Positions 20,653 through 30,701 of a DNA stretch of 64,000 nt are shown one piece after another. The position numbers and the translations under genes were made by a program. The notes under the pieces were generated by a model. That model did no database searches. It was not told the DNA's origin and saw nothing but the letters and a program-made list of their open reading frames with translations. This DNA is from Fulvia fulva (taxonomy: Eukaryota > Ascomycota > Dothideomycetes > Mycosphaerellales > Mycosphaerellaceae). Numbering within the stretch: the first letter of the stretch is position 1; each line of letters begins with the position of its first letter. The stretch is from NCBI RefSeq assembly GCF_020509005.1, contig NC_063012.1, positions 7,130,001 through 7,194,000 on the forward strand, read 5' to 3'.

Positions 20653-22680
20653 TCAAGGAGCTTCTTGTCCGAGGACGTACTTTCGCACCGCCTGCCGAAG
20701 CACTTCCAGTCTCTGCTGTGTCCGCATGTAGACCGCTCGGTATTGCTCGACCGTCTCTTGGACAACTTCGTTACGAGTCTTACGGCCTTCAGAGATGGCT
20801 TTCATCTTCAGTTCCATCTCCTTGCGAAGGAATGGCTTTGCAAGACTGACATCGAAACCCATGTTTTCAAAGCCTTCGATCAGGGCGATGCCGAGAGTCG
20901 TGGGAATGAACTCTTGTACTCCGTTCGTGCCCCCATTTCCACGATTATTGGCTCCGCCACGACCACCTCGACCTCTGCCCCGAGCCCTTCCGCGCCCACG
21001 ACCACGACCACGCGCAGCTGGCTGATCATCATCGTCAGGCTCAACATCAGACGGCGCGTCGTTATTGTTGCCGGGCTGTCTTGTCCGAGCCCTTGTGCCG
21101 ACATACTCTCGCTCCTTGATCTTGGCAATGTGCTCTGCCATTGTTGCGTCTGTACCAATGCCATTGGTGTCCATGAGTGCAATGAGTTCCGGCTCGGTGA
21201 GGTAGCCAGGCGGACTGGTCTGACCTTCGTGAATCTGGGCTTCCGTCGGTACAAACGTTTCACCTTCCTCAAAGTTCGGCAACTCCTGGGTGCTGGTCCA
21301 CTTATCGTAAGGATAGACATCGAGATAGTTCCGTTGGAGCACCGTCAGGCCAGAGGCGTTGAACGTCTCCGAGCCGTACGATATGCTAACTTCCGTCTTA
21401 GAGCCACGAGCATCTGCGCTGCAGCAGGCAAGGAAACGTCGGACCACGAACTCATATACTCGCTGTTCTTGCTGATTAAGCGCCGTAGGAGCCACAAAAT
21501 TGACTGGGTGGATTGGAGGATGAGCTTTGTCGTTGTTGCGGCCCATTCGAGGCCACGAGAAGCCGCCACTTACCAAGCCTTGTGCGAAAGGGCCCCAAGC
21601 TTGGCTCTGGGTCTGCTTTTGAACCAGAGCTTGCAGGTCCATGCCACGGTCGTATTGATCCGTCTCGGTCCTAGGATAGCTGATCCAACCACTCTGATAC
21701 AGCTTCTCGGCGACGTTCATGATCGTTTGACTGTCCATCCGCAAGAACCTACTGCCACACTTCTGCAGCTCGACCGTCGTCAAAGGCAGTGGCTTCCACT
21801 TGCTGGTTGGCTTCGTTTGCACCTTTGTGACTCTAGCCGTGCGTACTGCCAAGCACCTTTCGAAGAGAATGACCACAACCATGCGATCGAAGAGGTGGTT
21901 GCGCGACCACTTGAAGTTGACCTTGATACCCTCCTTCTCGTGCATCACCTTGATACCCCAGAACGTCTCTGGCACGAAGTTGCGAACCCGCAGGTACCTT
22001 TCCACCACGAAGCCGAGCGTCGGGAACTGGCAGCTGCCGTAGCTAATGGTCTCGCGCTTTTCAATGACAGGCTGTACTGTGAAGCTCAGGTTGCGAGTGA
22101 AGCAGGCTCCGATCCGAAGATCGATCTCCATTCTCGCGAAGACGGCATTGGCTTGTGCTTCATCTAAAGGCACAGGATTCCGAGCGGCATTGATCACATG
22201 TGCTCGCTCAATGTTGGAGAAGCGAGCACGCACTGTGCGACCTGGCTGCTTGAGATCAGGCTTGATCTTGGCTGCAGCTTCTCGGATCTCGACGCCGATG
22301 TTCTCGCCTTCTCTATCGCAGTCGGTCCAGATGTAGAGATAGTGAGCATATCGCGCTCGAGCCTCGATGTTCTTCGCGATGGCCTTACTTTGATCTTTGA
22401 CCGAGGTCTCGATGCGCGCCTCGAACAGGGCAGAAGGATCGCAAGAGTACCATCCACGGTGTTGGCTGTCGAAGTCTTGCTCCATCATATGTCCAGTGAC
22501 CGAGGTCATGGTGACATCGCAGAGACCCCATTGAGGGAAGTTGTACTGAAACTCGTAGTTCTTGATATAGACGTTGCCGTTGATGTTTCGAGGTTGTGCT
22601 CGCCCGCCGCCAGCCAGATGATTGGCGACTGCCTTTGCGATCGAGGGCTTCTCAGCCACGCATAGGACCTTCGTCGGCAT
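20653..22680 (-). CDS. top3: DNA topoisomerase III (type IA)
   Basis: A single exon of 675 residues. The Toprim domain opens with VLCVAEKPSIAKAVANHL and carries the acidic metal site TDCDREGENIG (about 119-129). The active-site tyrosine lies in SGWISYPRTETDQY (Tyr about 335), and ISYGSCQFPTLGFV (about 212-225) is the conserved DNA-gate segment. The region DTNGIGTDATMAEHIAKI completes the type IA core. An Arg-Gly-rich tract follows at about 590-620 (RGRGRGRARGRGRGGRGG), near the end but inside the last conserved block. Top3 works with Sgs1/BLM-type helicase and Rmi1 to dissolve double Holliday junctions and decatenate strands. The RGG tract suggests RNA or single-strand binding, as in TOP3B-like enzymes. 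The 524-codon frame on the opposite strand is an artefact. It is divergent from swc3. Confidence 0.96.
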   Translation of the reverse strand: MPTKVLCVAEKPSIAKAVANHLAGGGRAQPRNINGNVYIKNYEFQYNFPQWGLCDVTMTSVTGHMMEQDFDSQHRGWYSCDPSALFEARIETSVKDQSKAIAKNIEARARYAHYLYIWTDCDREGENIGVEIREAAAKIKPDLKQPGRTVRARFSNIERAHVINAARNPVPLDEAQANAVFARMEIDLRIGACFTRNLSFTVQPVIEKRETISYGSCQFPTLGFVVERYLRVRNFVPETFWGIKVMHEKEGIKVNFKWSRNHLFDRMVVVILFERCLAVRTARVTKVQTKPTSKWKPLPLTTVELQKCGSRFLRMDSQTIMNVAEKLYQSGWISYPRTETDQYDRGMDLQALVQKQTQSQAWGPFAQGLVSGGFSWPRMGRNNDKAHPPIHPVNFVAPTALNQQEQRVYEFVVRRFLACCSADARGSKTEVSISYGSETFNASGLTVLQRNYLDVYPYDKWTSTQELPNFEEGETFVPTEAQIHEGQTSPPGYLTEPELIALMDTNGIGTDATMAEHIAKIKEREYVGTRARTRQPGNNNDAPSDVEPDDDDQPAARGRGRGRGRARGRGRGGRGGANNRGNGGTNGVQEFIPTTLGIALIEGFENMGFDVSLAKPFLRKEMELKMKAISEGRKTRNEVVQETVEQYRAVYMRTQQRLEVLRQAVRKYVLGQEAP

Positions 22681-23202
22681 CTTGCCACCTTGTACCGCCG
22701 AGGAGCCGTCGCTTCGTCATAGTAGGTTGTGTCAAGGAAGATGTACTTTGCCACACCCATGTGCTTCGGTCTAGGCAGGAACGAAAGAAGTTCGTGCTCG
22801 CCTGAACGCGACAGCACGTGTGACATCGACTTCTGCTCTCGAGCCTCGACTGTCCTCAAAATCGCATCCTGTCAGCACATTTGTTAGTGGATGGTCTGTG
22901 CCAGGCTGTATGGACGAATCATGGAGCTTGCCGTGCACCGAGAGACCCGAAGTATTCATTGCCAAAAGTGATGGGACTTTTGCTGCTGCGACCTGTGTCG
23001 GTGTCATTTCTGGACACCAGGCTGCTATGCACTGAGTGAGAGAATGCGCTGTATCCAGGGCGTTTGACGGTCGTGGAATTCATCCGCCGGGAAGTCCTGG
23101 CGGTCGAACTTCGAAGCTGTAGATACTTGACCGCGTCTCAAGCTGTCGACTCGAGGTTGGCGACGTTGTCTTTGGTGAGATGCATCGATCGCACTGATCA
23201 TC
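22681..23202. promoter_or_regulatory. Divergent promoter top3 / swc3
   Basis: The 522 bp between the two ATGs should contain both promoters and leaders. No distinctive element was recognised. Confidence 0.55.
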
Positions 23203-24966
23203 ATGGTTCCCATAGTTCTACCAGAGCCCAGAACGGGCGCGAAGCGCGGTGCAGGGAGCCGGCCGAAGAGTGCGACGCCGGCCGCGAAGAAGCAGCGACT
23301 GTCAAGCACGGCGACACCCTCCTCCACGACGCCACTCACCCGATCGCCCGCGGTGGACTCTCCCGCGCCAGAAAGGAGACAGCCTCGACTGCCAGCGAAA
23401 GTGCTCGACACCCGTCCCCTGCCGAGCTTGTCAGAAGCACAGCCCTTTGCCCTGCCCAACGAGGAATACCAGAGCATGGCCGCGAGCGCAGTCCTGTCCG
23501 CGTCACTCGACCGATCACGAGCAAAGTGGACAGGTGAGGGCATCTTCAAGAAGCATTGGGTGAAGCCCGAGAGTGGGAGGAACGCGAAGCCGCCTCCACC
23601 CGGCAACCCGGAGATGAAGTCAATGAAGCACAAGGGAGAGTGTAGAATACGCCTGGAGCCTCACATCTTCACTGCGGACGTCTATGTGGCAGATCAAGTG
23701 AGACAGCCCGCACCGCCGAAGCAACAACTACATCCTCAGACCCATCGGCCGGTCCAGCAACAGCCTCAGAACAGAGCTCTGCCCCCACTACAACCAGGAA
23801 GGCCGCAGCCCATGCAGAACGGGTCCGCGAGCCCGTTCAGCCAGGCAACTCCTGCTGCAGGGCCACGCGCACCTCAAGCCACATCTGGCCCTTCTCCCGC
23901 ACCTCCGCAGCAGAGCAACAAGCAGCCGCAGGCAGATCCAGTCATTAGCATGCTTGCCAGCCGCGCCTCTTCTGACGCCGAACTGAAAGCACTGATGAAG
24001 CAGGTAGCTACCGGCAATGCCACTCCAGATCAATTGCGCATCTTCCAACGGCACATTGATGAGCTCACCGCCATCATTTCTCAGCAGAACGAGGAAGAGG
24101 AGCATCGCAAGGCGAAGGCAGCACAAAGCAGCGACAGCATCCAATATGACGGAGCAGCGGACTCGAGGCCGGCGGTGCCAGCACAGGGCCGACCGATACA
24201 ACCACAACAGCCCATCCATCTGCAGCCAGTGGCCTCGCCGCCATATCCTCAGCCGCAGCCACCTCTCACCTTTCAGCAACAGCCACCCGCTTGGACTCCG
24301 CCTGCGCCAAACAGCAATGCCGTCCTCTTGAGCTTTGCTCCTTGCGGAGGCTCCGATGATCGCTTCCTCTTTCCGCAATACGGCATCCTGGAGTCTCTCT
24401 CGCCGCAACACTTGCTGATCAGTTTCATGGTCACAAAGAAGGGTAGAGAGGCAGCCGACACCACTGGGCTGGATCTGGACAAAGAATTCTGGCAGCCAGT
24501 CACCATGATGATAGAGGTCATGTACGGCAAAGAAGAGATCCTGAACTGCGTTAGGAGGTGGGTGAAGCCTGAAGATGAGGTTCGGAAGCACATGGAGGAT
24601 GTCATGAAGAGATGCGAGAGAGCGCCCTTGAGCTATCTAGCCGTGAGACTGCCATTCAAAGGCGCTGTCAGCCTACCAGAGAGTGAAGAGGCGAGCAAGG
24701 AGACCACTCCGGCTGCCGAGGAGAAGATCAAGACAAAAATGGCTGGACCCGCCAAGAAGAGGGCTTCACTGTTGTCGAAATCTGTCTCGGAACCGACAAA
24801 GAGTGCTGGCGAAGCAGAGAGCCAGACAACAGTAGCAGGTGCTTCGCAGACACTAGATGGTGCCAGCGATCCGAAAGCCACGAGCGATACCGCTCAGGCA
24901 GAAACTCCTGAAGGCGGACGTCCTCGGAGAACTGTAAGAAAGAGCGTGCGGATCAGCGAAGGCTGA
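23203..24966 (+). CDS. swc3: SWR1 chromatin-remodelling complex subunit Swc3
   Basis: A single exon of 587 residues. After a basic, disordered N-terminus (SRPKSATPAAKKQR) comes the Swc3 domain at about residues 75-165: LPNEEYQSMAASAVLSASLD, RSRAKWTGEGIFKKHWVKP, then RIRLEPHIFTADVYVAD. A long Gln/Pro-rich segment follows. A second conserved block (about 366-490) contains VLLSFAPCGGSDDRFLFPQY and LISFMVTKKGREAAD, resembling the C-terminal conserved segment of filamentous-fungal Swc3. The tail is Lys/Ser-rich. SWR1 exchanges H2A for H2A.Z; Swc3 is a peripheral subunit of the nucleosome-binding lobe. The start at 23203 lies just ahead of the basic region and no other ATG competes. Confidence 0.85.
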   Translation: MVPIVLPEPRTGAKRGAGSRPKSATPAAKKQRLSSTATPSSTTPLTRSPAVDSPAPERRQPRLPAKVLDTRPLPSLSEAQPFALPNEEYQSMAASAVLSASLDRSRAKWTGEGIFKKHWVKPESGRNAKPPPPGNPEMKSMKHKGECRIRLEPHIFTADVYVADQVRQPAPPKQQLHPQTHRPVQQQPQNRALPPLQPGRPQPMQNGSASPFSQATPAAGPRAPQATSGPSPAPPQQSNKQPQADPVISMLASRASSDAELKALMKQVATGNATPDQLRIFQRHIDELTAIISQQNEEEEHRKAKAAQSSDSIQYDGAADSRPAVPAQGRPIQPQQPIHLQPVASPPYPQPQPPLTFQQQPPAWTPPAPNSNAVLLSFAPCGGSDDRFLFPQYGILESLSPQHLLISFMVTKKGREAADTTGLDLDKEFWQPVTMMIEVMYGKEEILNCVRRWVKPEDEVRKHMEDVMKRCERAPLSYLAVRLPFKGAVSLPESEEASKETTPAAEEKIKTKMAGPAKKRASLLSKSVSEPTKSAGEAESQTTVAGASQTLDGASDPKATSDTAQAETPEGGRPRRTVRKSVRISEG

Positions 24967-25221
24967 GAGCTTCCATAGGCGTCTTGTAACGACGTGACGA
25001 TACAGTAGGTAATGACTTGAGATACCCAATATACTTACTTCTTCATCGAAGATTCAGACAGAGCGTGCCAACTCACATCGATCAAGCTTCATTGGCTCTC
25101 CTTCGAAACCGAAATCCTGCCGCTTACGAAATCATGGCGCTTTCCATCTCAGCTGCAATACACATCCACTACGTTTGTACACGTCCAACACTGGTCTCTT
25201 GACAGGCCAGACGTCGCCGTC

Positions 25222-27252
25222 ATGGCATCTGTGGTCAAGAAGCGAACGATCACTCGAGCTCGCGAAACGCTAACGTGCAACCCTTGTAGAAGCAGGAAGC
25301 TCAAGTGTGACAAAGATATACCGTGTAGCTCGTGTACGAAGAGAGGCGAAGCGGAGGCGTGTTCATATGCCAAAAGGCCCGTGAGGAAGGAACACGCCGA
25401 CCAGAGCAAAACAGCTAGAGCCGAGGAGAGGTTGCAACATCTCGGGGACCTTCTTGAAATATATGCTTCCAGCGGCGCAGTCAACAATGTCACGAGTCAC
25501 ACCGAGGAAGATGAGAGCAGCACCTGCACCAACGGCAGTGCTACCTACATTGGTGCAACACATTTTTCAGCAATGCTGGACGACATTGAATGGCTACGAC
25601 AGGTCCTTGTCGAAGAAGAGCCGGGAGCAGCAGTATCTCCGCCACCGAGTGAGAGAATCGTCGATCAGACTGACATTTTTGTTCGGAGGGACGCCACGGC
25701 TACCATTACAAGTGGTCTTAGCCAACCACTTACCACCAAAGATCGAGGTCGACAGACGTCTTGCTGCGTATTTCCGAGCTGAAGCCATCGCCGCGCCTTG
25801 CATTCATACACCACATTTCAAGCGACAGTACGAGCATTTCTGGCAGGATCGAACTTAGGTATCGCCACTATGGATCTCCAGCCTCTTCTCAATTCTAGAC
25901 TTATTCCGAGGCGTCGGAAGGGCAAGACTGTATGACGAGTCACCCGACGAAGGGCACAAGCACAACTTCTCATTGGCAGCCACACACTGTCTTGCTATCG
26001 GGAGATACAGCCGACCACAGCCACTTGCTGTGGAGGCGTTGGCTGTCTACATCCAAGCAAAAGTCATCGTCACCCTGGATCCGTCTCTCGATCTTGGCAT
26101 CTTGTTCGGGACGCTTGTGCAGCTTGCATATGCCATGGGCTATCACCGTGGGCTATTACCGCGAGCCTGACAACTTCAAACTTTTGACTGCTTTCGAAGG
26201 CGAGATGAGGCGGAAAACGTGGTCCTTTGCTATGCAACTTGATCTCTTGATATCCTTCCAGCTCGGCCTACCGAATAACGTCCAGTTCGGTAGCTGGGAC
26301 ACGCGACCGCCATCGAATTTAAAGGACGAAGACTTCGATGAAGACAGCGCTGTTCTACCACCGCCGCGCCCAGCACACGAGCCAACGAAGACGACTTTCT
26401 ACACCGCAAAGCACATGCTTATGACAGTGTTCGACAAGATACTGAAATATGCTCTAGCTGCGGGTTCGATTCGATCAGAAGAAGAGTTGATCGCACTTGA
26501 CGCTGAGGGGTTTCAAGCACGATATGAAACGTTACCTGCAGTCCTCCATTATCGTAGCATATCCACCTCGTTGACGGACCCAGCATACATCGTGATCACC
26601 AGGAAGTGCATTGAGCTTCTGTATCAGAAATGCCGCTGCGTCCTGCATCGGAAACATGTCACCACCGGCAGGCTGGAGAGTATACGGGTACGCTTCGAGG
26701 CAGCCTCGCAAATCGTTGGTGCATTTTTTTGGGAAATGTACCCAGAGCTCAAGCCTGGCGGTCAATTCTACGACGATCGCTGGTTATTGGGGAGCATCAC
26801 AGGGAATGACTATCTGTTGGCGGTGATGGTGCTATGTCTCCTCATGTGTCAGAGCCGGAGAGCGGCGGTACCTGGGCTGACTCAAGAGGAGCTGCAGTCG
26901 GTATTACGCTTGCTAAAGCATTCGCTTGATATTTGTATTTAGAAGGCAGACGTGAGCATAGCTGCAAGGCGCACGAGGAGGATCTTTGAAGCGATGCTGT
27001 CCCCGTGCCAAGGAGCGACGGCGAACGGTACGGGGACGATGCAGTCAGATATGTCCGCGATCCCCACCAGTATACCGATGAATGCTTCTACCGACATGCT
27101 GCCAAATGGCATAGCTCCAATGCTTCCCGACCATGGACGGCAATATTAGTGACTTCACACAAAGCTGGAACGACCCCTGGTCCAACATGTTCGACACACA
27201 CGAGTGGGCTTTCCTGGAAGAAAGCCTGAACAGTAATTTCGAAACACAATAG
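25222..27252 (+). pseudogene. Zn2Cys6 fungal-specific transcription factor, multiply disrupted
   Basis: The first 140 codons (25222 to about 25660) are intact, with a complete zinc cluster CNPCRSRKLKCDKDIPC plus SSCTKRGEAEAC at residues 19-47. A linker resembling the family's YIGATHFSAMLDDIEWL follows. Continuation of the fungal-specific regulatory domain is clear but moves through three frames. A +1 shift falls before LTFLFGG (near 25669). An in-frame TAG lies at 25856-25858 between HFWQDRT and VSPLWISSLFSIL. A second shift at 26137-26162 is explained exactly by a 13-bp tandem duplication. After that the frame runs through EMRRKTWSFAMQLDLL to TAG 26940-26942, with similar sequence (KADVSIAARRTRRIFEAML) beyond it. 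A last segment, NDPWSNMFDTHEWAFLEES, is in yet another frame and ends at 27252. No intron with acceptable signals repairs these sites. A recent pseudogene or sequencing errors could explain it; several lesions of different kinds favour decay. Confidence 0.75.
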
Positions 27253-27293
27253 ATGCAACCCCCCCCCCCACCTACCATTACCCTGTGATGCCG

Positions 27294-28024
27294 TCAAAGA
27301 TCATACTCACCATCACGACACCGTCCCTCCATCTCCCTAGGACTCCACCACTGGAAGATGATCCTCGCCGCCTCAGCTGGCGCGAGATTGGTAACATCAA
27401 GCACCAACTCATCCTCATCACCAAACTTCCAAATGCCACCGTGGTACTTCCTTCTGTACTCCAACAACACTTCCGCATCCCTTAGCTTGCCACCTTTCCT
27501 GCCTTCACTCTCCAGCCTTCTGACGTTTTCCCCCTCGTCGCACTCCAGTACAACACTGTAGAACCTACAAACAGAGGAGTTTTAGCCATAGTCGAGAACC
27601 ACGTGGTAGTGTCTAAGACGACGGTATTCGTGGAGTGCCTCGTGAAGCGCATAATTCGTGCAATTCCACCATAGTCTAAGCCACTGCTCGATGTCTGGAC
27701 ACCCCTTAGAACGTACCTCCTGTTCGTAGGCCACAAGGCCAAATCCATATAGTCCCCCACACACTCATCGTATCCCGCTCGACTATCTGTGAAGATATAA
27801 ACAGTCTCAGGATCCTCTTTGACCCTTGCAAGGAGCTTCTGACGAAGCTTGGCGCGCTCGTCCCAGTACTTTGGGTGGCCGCGAGGGCAGTAGGACTCAA
27901 CGGGGTCAATGAGTTGGTGGTTGTCGAGAATCCTGGAGCTGACTATGAGAGGTGCGAGGTGCCTGGCGATTGTTAGCTTGCCGGAGCCGGGGAAGGCGTT
28001 GAGGTAGAGGACTGAGGCGGGCAT
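27294..28024 (-). CDS. P-loop NTPase / small-molecule kinase-like protein (AAA_33 type)
   Basis: Exon 1 is complement(27717-28024), intron complement(27565-27716) has donor GTACGT, branch GCTAAAAC and acceptor TTGTAG, and exon 2 is complement(27294-27564). The product has 192 residues. The Walker A loop NAFPGSGKLTIARHL sits at residues 9-23, followed by ILDNHQLIDP and a lid/base region. After splicing the chain reads RRFYSVVLECDEGENVRRLE, then SEGRKGGKLRDAEVLLEYR, the lid helices seen in kinases related to chloramphenicol phosphotransferase and gluconate kinase. It closes with LVLDVTNLAPAEAARII. The intron is longer (152 nt) than most here; read without splicing the frame would stop early. 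The likely role is phosphorylation of a small metabolite, substrate unknown. It is convergent with the disrupted transcription factor. Confidence 0.78.
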
Positions 28025-28378
28025 GGTGGTTGGTGAGAGGTTGATACACTGTGAGCTTCGAGGATTTGGGAGCAGTCTGGAAGTGATGTTGGTAGGTTGG
28101 GCGACGCAAGTGTGAAGGAAGGGAAAGTGACTAGTAATGTGTTTGTCACACATGGTTCACGATTGCTCACGATGTGCTCAGAGTTGTGTTGCTGTGCGCA
28201 ATTGGGCAAGGCTCACATGGAGAACGTGAATAGTGGCCGTCAGCATTGATTGGTAGTATCGGGGATGTGATAAGTCTATCTAGGTCTCGTAATATTTTGC
28301 GAACTGGTCGCTTTTCTCGTTCGTGCAATCGTGGTATCAATGGAGGGAGCATAATCATTCTGAATCGACTCATTCCCT
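28025..28378. other. Promoter of the kinase-like gene and 3' region of the zincophore gene
   Basis: This 354-bp gap lies between two minus-strand genes. No additional coding signal is seen. Confidence 0.5.
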
Positions 28379-29375
28379 TTATGTGCAGTGCACGTCTCCA
28401 TTGGCGTGAGTATGGCAATTCTCTGGAACTGATCCACTGTCGCTGCCAGAGTCCTGAGCTGCTGCGCTGGCTGTCGCAGTGGCCATGGCGCTAGTAGCAG
28501 ATACACCAGCAGCGGTAGCAGTAGCGGTCAAGGTAGCGCTGCTGGTCGATGCCGGTGCCGCGGCGGCGGAACTAGTCGATGGAAGCTCGCCTGTTGGACC
28601 TGGGCAACCTTGACCTGGGAGGATGACATCGTATGCATATGCCTCGAGAGCAAAGTACTGCAGACCATCGGAGTCGTGAGTTGCGTTGGGGCTGTTCATA
28701 GATGCACTCTCCACGATGGCCTCGTAGCCCTCAGAGTAGTGATCAATGTAGCCCTGGCCGAATGCCGGGATGTGGTAGAGTCGGTGCAGCAGGTCGGAGC
28801 CCCAGAATAGCGAGCGGGAATATTCGCGGACGTTGTAACCCCACGCACAGAGAGTTGCGAGTGGTCGACGCTCGAAGAATGATGTCGGACAGATGACGGT
28901 CTCGCCAGTCGCGTTGCTGCCTCGCCAGTGGCCACCCCATGCTACGACGAGGTTAGCAAGGCGAAGAATGGATGATGTAAGGCAGTCACTTACTCGGCAT
29001 GTTCGCACAGTTCTGATCTGGGTCGTCGCATCTGAATAGAGCGCCAGCCCTGTCTCCATTGACAATGATGTCGAGAGCCCCAATAGCCTCAAAGGTTGGC
29101 CGGTTACCAAAGTACTTCTGATAAATTTCGCTGTTGTTGCCCCATCGATTGATGTGTTGTCTGCCGTGCTCAGCGAGCATGACAGCCTCGTTCAGGCCCT
29201 GCTCAAGCTGATAGCGCTGCGAAGCGTTACAGCTGGAGTGTATCCTCCACTCAGGAGTAGCCCCTGCGTTCCATGCTGCTTGCATGGTGACCTCGAACGG
29301 TGCTTGCCTCTCCTCGATGGGAGCGGCAGACACAGCCGTGAGGGCAGTAAGAAGAACGGCGGAGACTGAACGCAT
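28379..29375 (-). CDS. aspf2: Secreted zinc-binding protein, Asp f 2 / Pra1 zincophore family
   Basis: Exon 1 is complement(28994-29375), intron complement(28942-28993) runs GTAAGT..GTAG, and exon 2 is complement(28379-28941); 314 residues, close to Asp f 2 and Pra1. It starts with a signal peptide MRSVSAVLLTALTAVSAAP. The deuterolysin-like fold contains RIHSSCNASQRYQLEQGL, GNRPTFEAIGALDIIVNGD, FRCDDPDQNCAN, CPTSFFERRPLATLC and the HRxxH-type motif HRLYH followed by FGQGYIDHYSEGYEA. A Ser/Ala/Thr-rich linker leads to the C-terminal zinc motif CHTHANGDVHC. Family members capture extracellular zinc and return it to a partner ZIP transporter. Here the neighbouring divergent gene is exactly that transporter, as described for C. 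albicans PRA1/ZRT1 and A. fumigatus aspf2/zrfC. Expression is expected under zinc limitation at neutral-alkaline pH. Confidence 0.92.
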
Positions 29376-30701
29376 CTTGCTGGTATGGATGACTGAGTTG
29401 TCTGGATTGTAATGCACAAAGAGGCAGTGGAAGGCTGGTAGATACGATGACTTGGGCAGATTACATTCTTATACCAAACATGTTCGTACAGCATCAAATG
29501 CCATGCCCAGACACGTGGGATCCTGGGTGCCGCCAGTCGCCTCATCCAAGACATTCCGTTCCTGATCCAGCAAGTTGGTCGAACATGCGACTTGGCAAAA
29601 CCATCACAGTCATGTTCAACGTAAAGATTTTTCCGCCTACACAGCCGCAGGATGTGGATGGGTGTATGCAGTGACGTGCCTGCGTTGCAGCGCCAATACT
29701 GACCCTGGGGCTCGGCAAGGGTGTTCTAGAGTCCGAGCGCACTACTCGATCAGGCAGGAACAGCATGTGCTGGAGTCCGGGGAGATCTGATCACGAGGAT
29801 CTGACGATGATCTTGCTACCTTGTGATCTTTCTAGACCAAGCTCGATCCACGCTCCACGCCATCCAGGTTGTGCTTGGACCTTTTCACTCATACTGTGCC
29901 GCATGATTGACAAAACATAACCCACGCCGTGAGAAAGGTTTGTTCCTCCATGCTGGGCAGCGGTCAGTGGCTGGTCGTTCGGAAGTGCCGTGATGGTGGA
30001 CCTCGTGGTGAACAAGCTTGCCAAGGGCCCGATCCTGCCAAGGGCCGTCTTACTTGTCTCTAGAAGCATTCACCAGCGTGATCATTGACCAGGGCCTGGT
30101 TCGATATGGACAGTAGTCCGGCGTAAGTGAGCGAGGACCGCTTCCACAGCCGCGAGCTGTATAGGCAGTGGCTACACGTTGATGGCCCATCGGCCAATAC
30201 CGGACCTATCTACACCGAACGGTGTTCTTCATGAGCCATGCCTTCCGAAGCCGAATGTGGAGGAGGAGAAGCATGCGGTGCGGTGGGCGGAGCCAAGTGT
30301 ATGCCAAGTCGAGATGCTTCGCCTAGGAGGACATTGATGGTCAACTAGCCCCGAAATCTGTCCAAACAGCGGGTATCCCACGCTACACGACCGAATGTCG
30401 CTTTGTCGACGGATGCTCTGCTCCAGTCGTTGCAGACAACCAACGCGAGCAGGCTTCGCTTCGCTATACCCGGAAAGTCGATATCGCCGTCTGCGCGCTT
30501 TGTTCATCGCTGCAGCCAAGGTATATCCCACAGAAGGTCATCAGAGTTCTGCTGGGCTCGTCTCGGCGTTCGTAGAGGCGATGCAACGTGAAGGTTCTGC
30601 ACGGCGTGGCCCTGCATTTACCACATGGCACAGCCAGGCTGGAACTATTTGACCCGTTGAACATACACATCCAAACAGGTTGAAATCGCAGCAAGGAAGC
30701 A
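29376..30701. promoter_or_regulatory. Shared divergent promoter of aspf2-like and zrfC-like genes
   Basis: This 1326-bp region separates the two start codons. It contains the hexamer GCCAAG, the PacC-type core GCCARG, at 30020-30025, 30037-30042, 30292-30297, 30303-30308 and 30515-30520, and on the other strand at 29591-29596. GCCAGG occurs at 30633-30638. CAAGGT, the core reported for ZafA-type zinc-response elements, is at 30517-30522 (overlapping a GCCAAG) and as its complement at 29818-29823. By chance about 0.65 copies of GCCAAG on both strands would be expected in this length. The layout suggests joint control by zinc starvation and alkaline pH. Binding is inferred from motif matches only. 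Confidence 0.65.
30019..30046 (+). repeat. Direct repeat of an 11-mer containing GCCAAG
   Basis: TGCCAAGGGCC occurs at 30019-30029 and again at 30036-30046, one and a half helical turns apart, within the shared zinc-locus promoter. Paired sites of this kind are typical of transcription-factor targets. Confidence 0.7.

Noticed and set aside
20593..22167. 524-codon open frame on the plus strand opposite top3
   Set aside because: It mirrors the highly conserved top3 coding frame on the other strand and has no family-like motifs; such long shadows arise from third-position GC bias.
23788..24591. 267-codon minus-strand frame inside swc3
   Set aside because: It is antisense to Gln/Pro-rich codons of swc3 and lacks any recognisable domain.
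27259..27269. Run of 11 C residues after the disrupted regulator
   Set aside because: A homopolymer without context; it may be a sequencing-sensitive site but supports no feature.
27565..27716. Apparent frameshift in the P-loop kinase-like gene
   Set aside because: A 152-nt intron with GTACGT donor, GCTAAAAC branch and TTGTAG acceptor joins the two conserved halves in frame, so the gene is not broken.
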